Source: Tepidamorphaceae bacterium
GTDB lineage: Bacteria > Pseudomonadota > Alphaproteobacteria > Rhizobiales > JAKSCL01
Assembly: GCA_028289445.1 (NCBI GenBank)
Contig: JANQPO010000011.1
Span: 124,001 to 188,000, forward strand
DNA length: 64,000 bases
Direction of reading: 5' to 3'
Shown: positions 33,428-42,793 of the stretch, one piece after another
Numbering within the stretch: position 1 is the first letter of the stretch
Layout of the letters: every line of letters begins with the position of its first letter
Notes under the pieces: model-generated
Database searches by the model: none
What the model saw: the letters and a program-made list of their open reading frames with translations, nothing else
Told to the model about the DNA's origin: nothing
Position numbers and translations under genes: made by a program

Positions 33428-33889
33428 CTACTTCTTAACGCGATACTTTTCGTGGCAGCTACCGCAATTCTGCGTGACCTGACCGAACGCCGCCTTGAAG
33501 GCGTCTAGATCGGCTGGCGGCGGCGCGAGCACTGCGGCCGTGTCGTCGCGGAACTTGGCAACGGCTGCGTCGAAACCCGCGCGGTCGGACCAGATTTCCG
33601 CCTTGGCTTCCGTCTCGGCGCCCGTCTCTGAGCCCTCTGGGAACAGCGCCCCAAACCCATTGGCGGAGGCGTTCATCACCCTAAGTGCCAAGTGAGCAAC
33701 GCGCGCGTCGAAGGGCGCTTCGCCCTTGACCATGGCGGCGGACATGCCGGTGGCCGCGCCGACGCTCTTCATCATGTCTTGGCGAAGAACCGCCGGGTCG
33801 TCGGCGGCAATCGCGGGCACGGCGACGGTTGTCGCGGCAATGATAGCTGAAGCGGCGACGGCGACGCAGATCGTGCAAGAAGCGTTCAT
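33428..33889 (-). CDS. cytochrome c' family protein
   Basis: A periplasmic four-helix cytochrome. The 153-residue chain has a signal peptide (AVAASAIIAATTVAVPAIAA) and the single heme site CGSCHEKYR at residues 142-150 at the extreme C-terminus, as in cytochrome c'; members bind NO or serve as electron carriers. Start chosen at ATG 33889 (GGGGAA upstream); the frame opens from 33940. It is first in a two-gene unit with the di-heme cytochrome and diverges from the LysR gene. Confidence 0.9.
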   Translation of the reverse strand: MNASCTICVAVAASAIIAATTVAVPAIAADDPAVLRQDMMKSVGAATGMSAAMVKGEAPFDARVAHLALRVMNASANGFGALFPEGSETGAETEAKAEIWSDRAGFDAAVAKFRDDTAAVLAPPPADLDAFKAAFGQVTQNCGSCHEKYRVKK

Positions 33890-33985
33890 GAAGGTATTCC
33901 CCATCGTGGTGAAGTGGACGGCGGAGCGTAACACCGGCACAAAAATCTATACATTCACAAATAAATCACCGAATACTGTGCGCAA

Positions 33986-34864
33986 ATGCACAAACTGCGC
34001 TGGGACGATCTGCATTACGTCTTAGCCGTTGCCGAGCATGGCTCTTTGTCGGCGGCGGGGCGGGCACTTGGCGTCAATCACGCCACGGTTCTGCGACGAA
34101 TTACCGCACTTGAGGAGCGCTACGGGGTCACGCTGTTCGAGCGGCCGCCGGGTGGGTATCGGCTGAAGCCGGGCAGCCAGGACGTCCTGGCCGGTATCCG
34201 CACGATCGAGCGAACGGTCGAGCGCTTGGAGCGCTCTCTGTTTGCAAGCGGGAAAGCGATCGAGGGCGCCTGTCGCGTCACGACAACGGACACCATTGCC
34301 CAGGCGCTCTTGCCCCGCCATCTCAGCACGCTGCATCGTCTCTACCCCGATCTCCAGGTCGAGTTGATCGTGTCGAACACGTATATCGACATGGAGCGGC
34401 CGGATGCCGAGATTTCCATCCGTCCTGCGCTTTCGCTGACCAGTGGGCTTGTCGGCCAGCGCATCTGCGACATGGTGTTTCGTGTCTATGGAACGCGGGA
34501 CTATCTGGCGCGTCACGAGGGCGCCGAGTTCGCCGGTCATCGTTGGCTCGGCGTGGCGGCACCTTTGACGCGATCCCCCGTGGGGGCTTGGCAGGATAAG
34601 CACATCGGCGACCGCTTCGTCACGCGCGCCGACAGCTTTCTCGCCTTGTCGAGCGCGGCGGAAACGGGGTTAGGCCTTGCAATGTTGCCCAGCATGATTG
34701 CGCGGCGCTCCAACCGGCTCGTGCGCGCGCCCATGTTTACCGACGAGTTGACGACGGGGGTCTGGGTCGCGACCCATCCTGATCTCACGGATAGCGAATT
34801 GGTTCGTTTTTTGATGGAGTTCTTTGGCGAGGCGCTCGCTACCGACGCCGACCTTTTGTGCTGA
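33986..34864 (+). CDS. LysR-family transcriptional regulator
   Basis: The N-terminal winged helix (WDDLHYVLAVAEHGSLSAAG, NHATVLRRITALEERYGVTL) is followed by a linker helix and a periplasmic-binding-like effector domain, total 292 residues. The SLSAAGRALGVNHATV recognition region is typical of the LysR class that acts on the adjacent divergent unit, here the two cytochromes. The 96-base shared gap is AT-rich with an ATA...TAA dyad near 33948-33963 as a weak candidate box. No ribosome site is obvious before the ATG. Confidence 0.9.
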   Translation: MHKLRWDDLHYVLAVAEHGSLSAAGRALGVNHATVLRRITALEERYGVTLFERPPGGYRLKPGSQDVLAGIRTIERTVERLERSLFASGKAIEGACRVTTTDTIAQALLPRHLSTLHRLYPDLQVELIVSNTYIDMERPDAEISIRPALSLTSGLVGQRICDMVFRVYGTRDYLARHEGAEFAGHRWLGVAAPLTRSPVGAWQDKHIGDRFVTRADSFLALSSAAETGLGLAMLPSMIARRSNRLVRAPMFTDELTTGVWVATHPDLTDSELVRFLMEFFGEALATDADLLC

Positions 34865-34882
34865 GAACACTGGAGCGCGAAC

Positions 34883-34915
34883 AAAAAAAATGGCGGCGCC
34901 GAAGCACCGCCATTT
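34883..34915 (-). terminator. terminator between sodB and the LysR gene, strongest on the minus strand
   Basis: AAATGGCGG (34888-34896) and CCGCCATTT (34907-34915) are a perfect 9-base stem; eight A at 34883-34890 give an eight-base U tract on the minus strand after sodB. On the plus strand the stem is followed by TTTGTC, so it may act in both directions. Confidence 0.85.
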
Positions 34916-34940
34916 GTCGATCTAGCATGGGTTGGCAGCG

Positions 34941-35537
34941 TTAGCTCGCTGCGTCCAGCAACCCCTCGACATACTCCCAGTTGACCAGGTGGTCGACGAA
35001 AGCTTCCAGATACTTCGGCCGAGCGTTGCGATAGTCGATGTAGTAGGAATGCTCCCAAACATCGCAGCCAAGCAACGGCACGCTGCCATGAACGAGGGGA
35101 TTCTCACCGTTCGGTGTTTTCGTAATTTCAAGCTTACCGTTATTCAACACCAACCAACACCAGCCTGAGCCGAACTGGCCGACGCCCGCGGCGACGAAAT
35201 CGGCACGGAACTTGTCGAACCCGCCAAGGTCGCTGTCGATCATCGCGGAAAGCTTCCCGGGCACGGCGCCGCCGCCATTGGGCTTCATCCAGTTCCAGAA
35301 ATGGATGTGGTTGAAGTGCTGTCCGGCATTGTTGAAGAGCGGGGCATTCGTGCCGAAGCTCTCACGGCAAACGTCTTCGAGGCTCTTGCCTTCCAAGCCG
35401 GAGCCGGCCAGCAGCTCATTGCCCTTGGTGACGTAAGCTTGATGGTGCTTGTCATGATGGAATTCCAGCGTTTCGGCGGACATATAGTCCCCGAGCGCGT
35501 CATAGGCATAGGGCAGGGCAGGAAGTTCAAAAGCCAT
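34941..35537 (-). CDS. sodB: superoxide dismutase, iron type
   Basis: Converts superoxide to peroxide and oxygen. The 198-residue protein has LEFHHDKHHQAYV (metal His), NNAGQHFNHIHFWNWMKPN (second metal His and the Gln two before the Asn-His), GQFGSGWCWLV and the final metal motif DVWEHSYYIDYRNARPKYLE. The Gln in the AGQHFNH helix, rather than in the later QD position, is the pattern of Fe-SOD; some alphaproteobacterial enzymes accept Mn too. GGAGG lies before ATG 35537. It ends at a strong terminator. Confidence 0.95.
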   Translation of the reverse strand: MAFELPALPYAYDALGDYMSAETLEFHHDKHHQAYVTKGNELLAGSGLEGKSLEDVCRESFGTNAPLFNNAGQHFNHIHFWNWMKPNGGGAVPGKLSAMIDSDLGGFDKFRADFVAAGVGQFGSGWCWLVLNNGKLEITKTPNGENPLVHGSVPLLGCDVWEHSYYIDYRNARPKYLEAFVDHLVNWEYVEGLLDAAS

Positions 35538-35634
35538 CTGGGCCTCCATTGGCAACTAGCGGATGATACAGGCGAATTGAGCCGCCAAAATAGGGGGCGG
35601 ATACCCGTACGGCAATGGCCGATTGGCGGCTTTG

Positions 35635-36189
35635 CTATTTGATCAGCGGTGCCATGGCGCGGAAATCGTCCGTGCCGGCCTTTTCCAGCCATTCAAAAAC
35701 CGCCATCTCCGTCGTCACCACCTCGATCCCGTGCTGGCGGAAGCGCTCAAGCGCGGCCTGCTTGTCTTCTTTGCGGCGTGAGGAACTGGCGTCGGCGACA
35801 ATCGCGACATCGTAGCCCTGGGCCTTCAGGTCGAGCGCGGTCTGGGCCACACAGACATGGGTCTCAATGCCGATGACCACGACTTGGTGGCGCCCGGCAT
35901 TGCGCATATCCGAGATGTGCGATGCGATTGCCGGATCGCGAACGCATGAAAAGTGCATCTTTTCATACACTTCAGACTGATTGCCGAAGGCCGCCCGAAT
36001 GCGGGAATAGGTTTTGCCAAGCCCGCGCGGATATTGCTCCGATAAGGTCGTGGGAATGCCGAGCTGGCGTGCAGCGGCCCCAACAAGTTCGGTGCGTTCG
36101 ACCACCTGACGCATCTCGGACATCGCCGGCAGAAGCCGCTCCTGGATGTCGACGGCCAAGATTTGCGATCGGTCCGCTTCAAGGATCAT
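35635..36189 (-). CDS. isochorismatase-family cysteine hydrolase
   Basis: The 184-residue protein has the family triad: Asp in LAVDIQERLLPAM, Lys in PRGLGKTYS, and the nucleophile Cys in GIETHVCVAQTALDL. Such enzymes hydrolyse amides or vinyl ethers (nicotinamide, isochorismate, ureas); YcaC-like members of unknown substrate are the closest type I can name. The start is ATG 36189 with GAGGGG upstream; a TTG two codons earlier is possible. It follows no obvious operon partner; sodB is 97 bases downstream. Confidence 0.87.
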   Translation of the reverse strand: MILEADRSQILAVDIQERLLPAMSEMRQVVERTELVGAAARQLGIPTTLSEQYPRGLGKTYSRIRAAFGNQSEVYEKMHFSCVRDPAIASHISDMRNAGRHQVVVIGIETHVCVAQTALDLKAQGYDVAIVADASSSRRKEDKQAALERFRQHGIEVVTTEMAVFEWLEKAGTDDFRAMAPLIK

Positions 36190-36274
36190 CCCCAACCCCT
36201 CACGATCAATACCCTGCGATCATTCAAGGAATCGAGGTATAGCGGGCCGCTGCGAAAATGGCGACTGGGGCGAA

Positions 36275-36802
36275 CTATTTTTTGAACGTAGCCGTAATGC
36301 CGGCGACCGGTAGACCGAACTTGAAGACCTGAGCCTTGCTGACGACCTGGCCATCATCGCCATAGTAGAGCACGTCGCGAAGGCGGACGCGTGTCTTGTT
36401 GCCTCCATCGCCCAGATCGAGGCGATAACTCATGTGAATGCGACCGTCTCGTTCCTCTACATCGGCGACACCGACCAAGTCGTCACGTGTCGCCGCAAAG
36501 CGACTTGGGGCAATCTTCCTGAACCGCCAGGTTTTTTGGTCCACAGCACCATCGTCGAAGAGGAAGTCTTCGATGAGGACAAGCACGCCGTCTTCGATAT
36601 GACCCTGCGCTTTGATCGTGAATCCGCGATCAACACCGGCGATGCGGCTTTTGAAGCGACCCTCGGCGGACAAGCGACCGACAAAGAAGTCTTCAAGCAG
36701 AAGCGGACGCACAACGGTGCCAGCGTCGCTGCGCGTAGGCGTCGCGGCTGCCATCGCAGCTAGTCCGGCGGCGGTGGTGACAAGCAAGTCGCGAAAGGGC
36801 AT
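36275..36802 (-). CDS. DUF3833 family protein, probably exported
   Basis: The 175 residues match the DUF3833 pattern: LEDFFVGRLSAEGRFKSR, a GFTIKAQGHIEDG strand, LDDGAVDQKTW-like FLFDDGAVDQKTWRFRKI, DLVGVADVEERDGRIHMSYR and the C-terminal KAQVFKFGLPVAGITATFKK. The N-terminus (FRDLLVTTAAGLAAMAAATP) looks like a signal peptide; unlike many relatives it has no lipobox Cys. Function unknown, often near fatty-acid genes elsewhere. Here it sits alone, 62 bases from the oligopeptidase gene on the same strand. Confidence 0.8.
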   Translation of the reverse strand: MPFRDLLVTTAAGLAAMAAATPTRSDAGTVVRPLLLEDFFVGRLSAEGRFKSRIAGVDRGFTIKAQGHIEDGVLVLIEDFLFDDGAVDQKTWRFRKIAPSRFAATRDDLVGVADVEERDGRIHMSYRLDLGDGGNKTRVRLRDVLYYGDDGQVVSKAQVFKFGLPVAGITATFKK

Positions 36803-36864
36803 GGCGTTCTCCGGTATCTAGAAACCGGCTTACGCCCGCGAGCTGTCTGTGGATCAAGTTCGCG

Positions 36865-38973
36865 TCAGCGTATCGTCGCTAATCCCACGACATTCAATGC
36901 GAACGCGTATGCTAGCGCCACGTCCTTCAGGCTGTCGAAACGCCCCGACGCGCCGCCATGCCCGGCTGCCATGTGGGTCTTCAACAAGATCGGCTGTGCG
37001 CCGGTGCCGATCTCACGCAGTTTGGCGACCCATTTGGCGGGTTCCCAATAGGTGACCCTTGGGTCCGTCAAGCCCGCAACGGCCAGGATCGCGGGGTAAG
37101 CCTGCGGTACGATGTTGTCGTAGGGGCTGTAGCCGGCAATCGTCTGATAGTCGGCTTCGCTGGCGATCGGGTTGCCCCATTCTGGCCATTCCGGTGGGGT
37201 TAGCGGCAGTGTGTCGTCCAGCATTGTCGTCAGTACGTCAACGAACGGCACCTCGGCGATGATTCCGGCAAAGCGTTCGGGCCGCATATTGGCGACGGCA
37301 CCCATCAAGAGCCCGCCGGCCGAACCGCCCTGCGCGACGATGCGCGATCCGTCGACAAGACCGGCTGAGGCGAGGTGATCGGCGACCGCGAGAAAGTCGG
37401 AAAATGTGTTCGTTTTCTTCTCGCGCCGGCCTTCACGATACCAGCGAAAGCCTCGATCCTTGCCGCCTCTGACATGGGTCAGCGCATAGACCATGCCGCG
37501 GTCGACCAGCGACAGGCGCGTCGTCGAAAAGCCGGCGGGGATCGAAACGCCATAAGCGCCGTAGCCGTAGATCAGGACCGGCGCGGTTCCATCGAGCGCC
37601 GTGTCGCGATGATGGAGTAGGGTGACTGGGACCTCTTCGCCGTCTTCGGCTTTTGCCATCAGGCGGGCGACACGATAATTGCCGGGGTCGTGTCCCGATG
37701 GCACCTCCTGCTCCTTGCGCAGGATGCGTTCGCGGCGCTCCACATCGTAATCATAGACGCGGGACGGCGTGGTCATCGACGAGTAGGTGAAGCGGATCGT
37801 CGTCGTGTCGTACTCGTATCCAAGCGACAGACCGAGGGCGTAGGCCGCTTCGTCGAACGCCACGGCATGTTCCTCGCCATCCGACAAGCGCGTGACGACG
37901 ATGCGCGGTAGGCCGTTCTCGCGCTCCAGACGCAGGAGATGGCCGGCGAGGACGCCGTGCGAGAGGATCAACCGCCCAGGAACATGGGCAATCCTATCGC
38001 GCCAGTTCTCGCGGCCGGGCGCGTAGAGTGGGGCGTCGACGATCTTGAAGTCTTCCGCATCATCGGCATTGGTCAAGATGAGGAGTGTGTCGCCATGATC
38101 TTCGACGGCGTATTCGATCTCCGTTTGACGCGGCGCCACAAGGCGCGGCGCGTCATCGGACTCGGTCGCGTCAATGAGTCTGATTTCAGAGGTCTGATGG
38201 TCGTGGCTGCTAATCAGGATGAAGCGACCCGATTGGGTCTTTGAAACATTGACGAAAAATCCGGTATCGGGTTCGGAGTAGACACAGACATCGTCTGCGA
38301 CTGATGTGCCAACCCGATGGCGCATGATTTTGCAAGGGCGATGATTTTCGTCGAAGACGGTGTAGAACACTGTTGAGGAATCCGCCGACCAGACCACGCT
38401 GCCCGCCGTTTCGTGGATGATATCCTCAATGTCTTGTCCAGTGTCCACGTCGCGGAACCGGAGCGCGTAGTACTCCGACCCATTGGTGTCGGCGCTCCAC
38501 GCGAGCCAGCGATGATCCGGACTGTGCTCGACGCCGCCGAGCCGGAAATATTCGCCCTCCTTGGTTTCCTCATTTCCATCCAGCAGCACCAACTCGTCAC
38601 CGCCGTCGCGGGGCCGGCGCATAAGGACGGGATGCTCCTGGCCCTCGCCATAGCGGCTCCAGTAGGCGAACGGGCCGTCAGGCTGCGGCACGGAGGAATC
38701 GTCCTCCTTGATGCGGCCGCGCATCTCTTGGAACAGCGTCTCTTGAAGCGCCTCCGTCTCGGCCATCATCGCCGCTTGATAGGCGTTTTCAGCCTCCAGA
38801 TGAGAGCGGATGTCGCCCTGAAGCGCGCTCGGGTCGCGCATCACGTCACGCCAGTTCTCATCCCTGAGCCAGGCGTACTGGTCGGTTCGCGTGATGCCGT
38901 GATGAGTGTCGGAAACGGGGCGCTTGGCCGCGACCGGTGGTGTCACGTTGTCATTCACCGTCGGGTCCGCCAT
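36865..38973 (-). CDS. ptrB: oligopeptidase B (S9 prolyl oligopeptidase family)
   Basis: A cytoplasmic serine peptidase cleaving short peptides after Lys/Arg. The 702-residue chain has the N-terminal [15 protein letters not shown] segment, a seven-blade propeller, and a C-terminal alpha/beta hydrolase with nucleophile [13 protein letters not shown], late Asp in [16 protein letters not shown] and His in [14 protein letters not shown]. The start at 38973 has GAGGG five bases upstream and lies 23 bases inside the msrB end, so the two are probably coupled; the frame runs up to 39063 inside msrB. Length matches the family. Confidence 0.93.
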   Translation of the reverse strand: MADPTVNDNVTPPVAAKRPVSDTHHGITRTDQYAWLRDENWRDVMRDPSALQGDIRSHLEAENAYQAAMMAETEALQETLFQEMRGRIKEDDSSVPQPDGPFAYWSRYGEGQEHPVLMRRPRDGGDELVLLDGNEETKEGEYFRLGGVEHSPDHRWLAWSADTNGSEYYALRFRDVDTGQDIEDIIHETAGSVVWSADSSTVFYTVFDENHRPCKIMRHRVGTSVADDVCVYSEPDTGFFVNVSKTQSGRFILISSHDHQTSEIRLIDATESDDAPRLVAPRQTEIEYAVEDHGDTLLILTNADDAEDFKIVDAPLYAPGRENWRDRIAHVPGRLILSHGVLAGHLLRLERENGLPRIVVTRLSDGEEHAVAFDEAAYALGLSLGYEYDTTTIRFTYSSMTTPSRVYDYDVERRERILRKEQEVPSGHDPGNYRVARLMAKAEDGEEVPVTLLHHRDTALDGTAPVLIYGYGAYGVSIPAGFSTTRLSLVDRGMVYALTHVRGGKDRGFRWYREGRREKKTNTFSDFLAVADHLASAGLVDGSRIVAQGGSAGGLLMGAVANMRPERFAGIIAEVPFVDVLTTMLDDTLPLTPPEWPEWGNPIASEADYQTIAGYSPYDNIVPQAYPAILAVAGLTDPRVTYWEPAKWVAKLREIGTGAQPILLKTHMAAGHGGASGRFDSLKDVALAYAFALNVVGLATIR

Positions 38974-39451
38974 CGCCGCCCTCGGCATCGCCATTGCTGG
39001 CCATGTCGTCAGCTTCACTATCGCCAGTGTCATCGTCGGGCGCCGGGCTGAAGTCGAGCGCAAAGCCGTTCATGCAGTAGCGCAATCCCGTCGGCTGGGG
39101 ACCGTCGGGGAAAACATGCCCCAGATGGCCATCGCAGGTCGCGCAGCGGATTTCGGTACGCCGCATGAACAGTTTGCGATCCTCATGTTCCGAGACGGCG
39201 TTGGCCTCGATCGGTGCGAAGAAACTGGGCCATCCGGTGCCGGAATCATACTTTGTCGTGGCATCGAAAAGAGGCGTGCCGCAGCCGGCACAGGCATAGA
39301 TGCCGGCGGCCTTTTGATCCCAGTTCGGTCCCGTGAACGCGCGCTCTGTGCCATGTTGACGCAGAATACGGAATTGTTCGGGGGATAAGGTTTCCCGCCA
39401 TTCCTCTTCGGTCTTCTCAATTTTTCGGCGAGGTGATACCGCATCGGTCAT
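38951..39451 (-). CDS. msrB: peptide-methionine (R)-S-oxide reductase
   Basis: Reduces methionine-R-sulfoxide in proteins. The 166 residues show both zinc pairs (CAGC near 50 and CATC near 98), [21 protein letters not shown] and the catalytic Cys in [13 protein letters not shown]. After the domain comes a 30-residue Asp/Gly/Glu-rich tail that overlaps the oligopeptidase B start. I start at ATG 39451; the longer frame to 39601 adds hydrophobic residues without a clean signal peptide. Position before ptrB suggests an oxidised-protein repair and turnover unit. Confidence 0.94.
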   Translation of the reverse strand: MTDAVSPRRKIEKTEEEWRETLSPEQFRILRQHGTERAFTGPNWDQKAAGIYACAGCGTPLFDATTKYDSGTGWPSFFAPIEANAVSEHEDRKLFMRRTEIRCATCDGHLGHVFPDGPQPTGLRYCMNGFALDFSPAPDDDTGDSEADDMASNGDAEGGDGGPDGE

Positions 39452-39648
39452 GGTCGAATGCCCGTTTTTGAACGTTTCGTGAACCCAAAATAAGACGTTG
39501 ATTGAGAGGCTGTAGTTAGGCAATTCAAGAGCAAACGCCAAGGCCAATCGCATGTGATGGTCGCATCGCTCGGCGCAGGCCGGACGCAATTCCGTCCGCA
39601 TTCTCGGTCGGTGTTAGGTTGGCCGCTGTGACGATGAGGAAGAGATAG

Positions 39649-42000
39649 ATGGCCTTTGCCGTTCTGGCGCCATTCTTCGCCGCCCTCTTCGCGCCGCTTG
39701 CCGTGGCGCATCTCGGGCATCGCGCTGGGTGGCTTCTGGCTTTGGTTCCGGCCGCGATCTTCGTCTATTTCGCCAGCTTCATCGGTGCCGTCGCGGACGG
39801 CCAGCGGATCGTTTTTCTCGATCCGTGGATCCCGCAATACGGTGTCAACCTGTCCTTCTATTTGGATGGCTTGAGCCTGGTTTTCGGATTGCTGATCTCC
39901 GGGATCGGGGTGTTCATTCTGATCTATGCGGGTGGCTATCTGAAGGGCCACCACCATCATGGCCGGTTCTTTTCCTTCTTGCTCCTGTTCATGGGGTCGA
40001 TGCTCGGCCTAGTGATGGGCGACAATTTGATCACGCTCTTCGTGTTCTGGGAGCTGACGTCGATCACCTCCTTCCTTTTGATCGGCTTCGACCATACGCG
40101 AGAGGCGGCCCGCCGCGCCGCGATCCAGGCCTTGGTGATCACCGGCGGCGGTGGTCTGGCCTTGCTTGCCGGCTTCGTCCTCATGGGCATGGCGACCGGC
40201 ACGATCGAGATGTCACAAATCTTGGTGCAGGGGCGGCTCGGCGAGCATCCATGGTATGTGCCGATCCTCCTGCTCGTTCTGGCCGGTGCGTTCACGAAAT
40301 CGGCGCAAGTTCCGTTTCACCCCTGGTTGCCGAACGCGATGGAGGCGCCGACGCCGGTCTCCGCTTATCTGCACTCCGCGACGATGGTGAAAGCCGGCGT
40401 CTACCTGGTGATGCGTATGCAGCCTGTGTTGGGCGATACCGTGCTGTGGTCGACCATTCTGCCAATCTTTGGCGGCGCTACGCTGATCACTGGCACATTG
40501 CTTGGCCTGCGGCAGACTGATCTCAAGCTCATGCTTGCCTACACGACGGTGGCGTCTCTCGGCCTGCTCGTTATGTTGACCGGCACAAGCGATCCGATCG
40601 CGATCAAGGGCGCCGTGCTCTATCTCGTCGCCCATTCGCTGTTTAAGGGCGGTCTCTTCATGGTGGCCGGCTGTGTCGACCACGAAACCGGAACGCGCGA
40701 CTACACGCGGCTCGGCGGCCTTCGGCCGTTGATGCCGATCACCTTCGGGGCGGCAATCCTTTGTGCGCTGTCGATGGGTGGTCTGCCGCCCTTTATCGGC
40801 TTCGTCGGCAAGGAAGTGATTTACAAGGGGATTGCCGGCATCGACCCGGCGCATCTTGCCGTCACTGTGGTGGCCGTTGTCGGCAATGCGATGATGCTGG
40901 CAATCGGCGCCGCAGTGGCGCTGAAGCCATTTTTGGGTTCGCTCAACTCGCGCATGCCGAAAGATGCGCACGAAGGTCCGATGGCGCTTTGGATCGGTCC
41001 GGTGGTTCTCGCTGCACTTGGCCTCGTGACGGCCGTGATGCTGCACACCAGCGATGTTCTGTTTTTTGCTCCCATGGCCGATGCGATCGCCGGCTTCTTC
41101 GTCGACTTCGAACCGCATCTGGTTCCAGCGATCGACAGTGCGCTCGCGCTCAGCCTGGTCACGATCGCACTCGGTGTCTTGATCTTTTTTGCCTACGAGG
41201 ACGTCCGGCAGGCGGTCGATCGCATGTTCACGGCGATCGGTTGGGGTTTCGATCAGGGCTTCGACCAGCTGATCCGGGCATTGATTGGCATCGCGGAGAC
41301 GGTCACGTCCCTGTTCCAGACCGGCCAGCTTCGCCGTTATCTGGTCGTAACCTTCGTGGCCGTTACGCTCGCGGTTTTCCCGCCTTTGATGTTCATCGAT
41401 GGCCTTCCGGAGTTTGGGCCATTCCCGGATCTGTCGTTCTATGAGTGGGGAATCTTCGTTCTGGCAATCTCCGGTCTGATCGCGGTGATCGTCGCCGAAA
41501 CCCGGCTGACGGCGATCATTTCGCTCGGCGTTCAGGGCTTCGCCGTGGCGCTCGTCTTCCTCAATTTCGGGGCCCCCGATCTGGCCTTTACCCAGTTCAT
41601 GGTCGAGACCTTGTCGGTCGTCATCTTGGCCCTGGTGCTGACCAGGCTGAGCGTGGAGGAAGCCGACCATCGCGCGCTTGGCCGCAAGATCAGCGACGGA
41701 AGCCTGGCGGTTGCTGCTGCCGCTGCGCTGACATTGACGCTGATCGCGGTGGTGTCGCAGCCGGTCGACCTGTCGTTGAGCGAATTCTTCACCACGTATT
41801 CCGCGCCGGTCGCCCATGGTCGCAATATCGTCAACGTTATCCTGGTTGATTTCCGGGCGCTCGACACTTTGGGCGAGATTTTCGTCGTCATGATCGCCGG
41901 CTTGGCGTGCCTGGCCCTGATCCGGCTGAGAACCCGGCGTCAACCGGAGGCCGAACCGATCAGACAAGCAGCGCCCCCGTTTCAGGAGGTCGCGGAATGA
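39649..42000 (+). CDS. mrpA: Na+(K+)/H+ antiporter subunit MrpA
   Basis: Largest subunit of the Mrp cation/proton antiporter, related to complex I NuoL. The 783-residue protein has some twenty membrane segments: [19 protein letters not shown], the proton-channel motifs [15 protein letters not shown] and [20 protein letters not shown] with the following Lys in MVKAGVYLV, and after a break near residue 520 the MbhD-like domain [20 protein letters not shown] and an MbhE-like end. GAGGA lies upstream of the ATG. It opens a seven-gene operon in which every junction overlaps. Confidence 0.94.
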   Translation: MAFAVLAPFFAALFAPLAVAHLGHRAGWLLALVPAAIFVYFASFIGAVADGQRIVFLDPWIPQYGVNLSFYLDGLSLVFGLLISGIGVFILIYAGGYLKGHHHHGRFFSFLLLFMGSMLGLVMGDNLITLFVFWELTSITSFLLIGFDHTREAARRAAIQALVITGGGGLALLAGFVLMGMATGTIEMSQILVQGRLGEHPWYVPILLLVLAGAFTKSAQVPFHPWLPNAMEAPTPVSAYLHSATMVKAGVYLVMRMQPVLGDTVLWSTILPIFGGATLITGTLLGLRQTDLKLMLAYTTVASLGLLVMLTGTSDPIAIKGAVLYLVAHSLFKGGLFMVAGCVDHETGTRDYTRLGGLRPLMPITFGAAILCALSMGGLPPFIGFVGKEVIYKGIAGIDPAHLAVTVVAVVGNAMMLAIGAAVALKPFLGSLNSRMPKDAHEGPMALWIGPVVLAALGLVTAVMLHTSDVLFFAPMADAIAGFFVDFEPHLVPAIDSALALSLVTIALGVLIFFAYEDVRQAVDRMFTAIGWGFDQGFDQLIRALIGIAETVTSLFQTGQLRRYLVVTFVAVTLAVFPPLMFIDGLPEFGPFPDLSFYEWGIFVLAISGLIAVIVAETRLTAIISLGVQGFAVALVFLNFGAPDLAFTQFMVETLSVVILALVLTRLSVEEADHRALGRKISDGSLAVAAAAALTLTLIAVVSQPVDLSLSEFFTTYSAPVAHGRNIVNVILVDFRALDTLGEIFVVMIAGLACLALIRLRTRRQPEAEPIRQAAPPFQEVAE

Positions 42001-42416
42001 ACACGGTGATCCTGCGTACTGTCGCGCCCTTCCTGACCAGCTTGATGATTATCTTTTCGATCTTCGTCTTGTTGCGCGGCCATAACGAACCAGGCGGCGG
42101 CTTCATCGGCGGTCTGATCGCCGCGTCCTCGGTCGCCATATACGGCATCGCCAATGGCGTCGCGCCCGTTCGCCGGGCGCTCTATTTCCATCCGATCGTC
42201 ATCGCGGCCGCCGGCGTTCTTTTGGCAACCCTGTCCGGCGTCATGTCGCTCTTCGGGAATGTGCCCTTCTTGACCGGTCTTTGGTGGTTCCCGGAGACGA
42301 CGGGGATCCCGATCACACTGTCGACGCCGCTGTTCTTCGATATCGGCGTTTGGCTGACCGTTGTCGGGGCGATCTCCGCCATCGCCCTGGCCCTTGAGGA
42401 AAAGGAGTACGACTGA
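41997..42416 (+). CDS. mrpB: Mrp antiporter subunit MrpB
   Basis: Membrane subunit of the Mrp antiporter, 139 residues, four membrane segments. The signature [20 protein letters not shown] near residues 24-43 is diagnostic of MrpB/MnhB. The start at 41997 overlaps the mrpA stop (ATGA); a longer frame from 41907 lies inside mrpA. It overlaps mrpC by one base. Confidence 0.94.
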   Translation: MNTVILRTVAPFLTSLMIIFSIFVLLRGHNEPGGGFIGGLIAASSVAIYGIANGVAPVRRALYFHPIVIAAAGVLLATLSGVMSLFGNVPFLTGLWWFPETTGIPITLSTPLFFDIGVWLTVVGAISAIALALEEKEYD

Positions 42417-42793
42417 TGGAAGTCGCGCTCGCGATCCTCGTTGGCTGTTTCTTCGCCCTGTCGATCTATCTGATCCTGAGCTTGCACACGATCCGCATTC
42501 TGCTTGGCATCGCCATTTTGACCAATGCCGTGAACATGTCGATCTTCACGGCCGGTCGCCTGACCCGCGAAGTGCCGCCGATCGTCCCGGACGGCTCTTA
42601 TGTGCCATTGGAGGCGACGGCCAACCCATTGCCCCAGGCGCTCATCCTGACGGCGATTGTGATCAGCTTCTCACTGTTCGCCTTCGTGCTTGTGCTGGTC
42701 TATCGCGCCTATCAGGAGCTTGGAACCGATGCGACCACGGAGATGGTCGAGGCCGAGCCGCCGCATGAGCCGGCGACGCCGCGGGGGTATTGA
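42416..42793 (+). CDS. mrpC: Mrp antiporter subunit MrpC
   Basis: NuoK-like membrane subunit, 125 residues with three membrane segments: FFALSIYLILSLHTIRILLG, the LTNAVNMSIFTAG stretch, and ATANPLPQALILTAIVISFS, which is highly conserved in MrpC. The C-terminal tail is acidic. Start TGATG overlap with mrpB and the same arrangement with mrpD. Confidence 0.94.
   Translation: MEVALAILVGCFFALSIYLILSLHTIRILLGIAILTNAVNMSIFTAGRLTREVPPIVPDGSYVPLEATANPLPQALILTAIVISFSLFAFVLVLVYRAYQELGTDATTEMVEAEPPHEPATPRGY

Noticed and set aside
40213..41967. A 584-codon open frame antisense to mrpA
   Set aside because: The mrpA frame has clear family motifs throughout; the antisense product is charged, low-complexity and has no recognisable domain. 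Long antisense frames are common in G+C-rich DNA.
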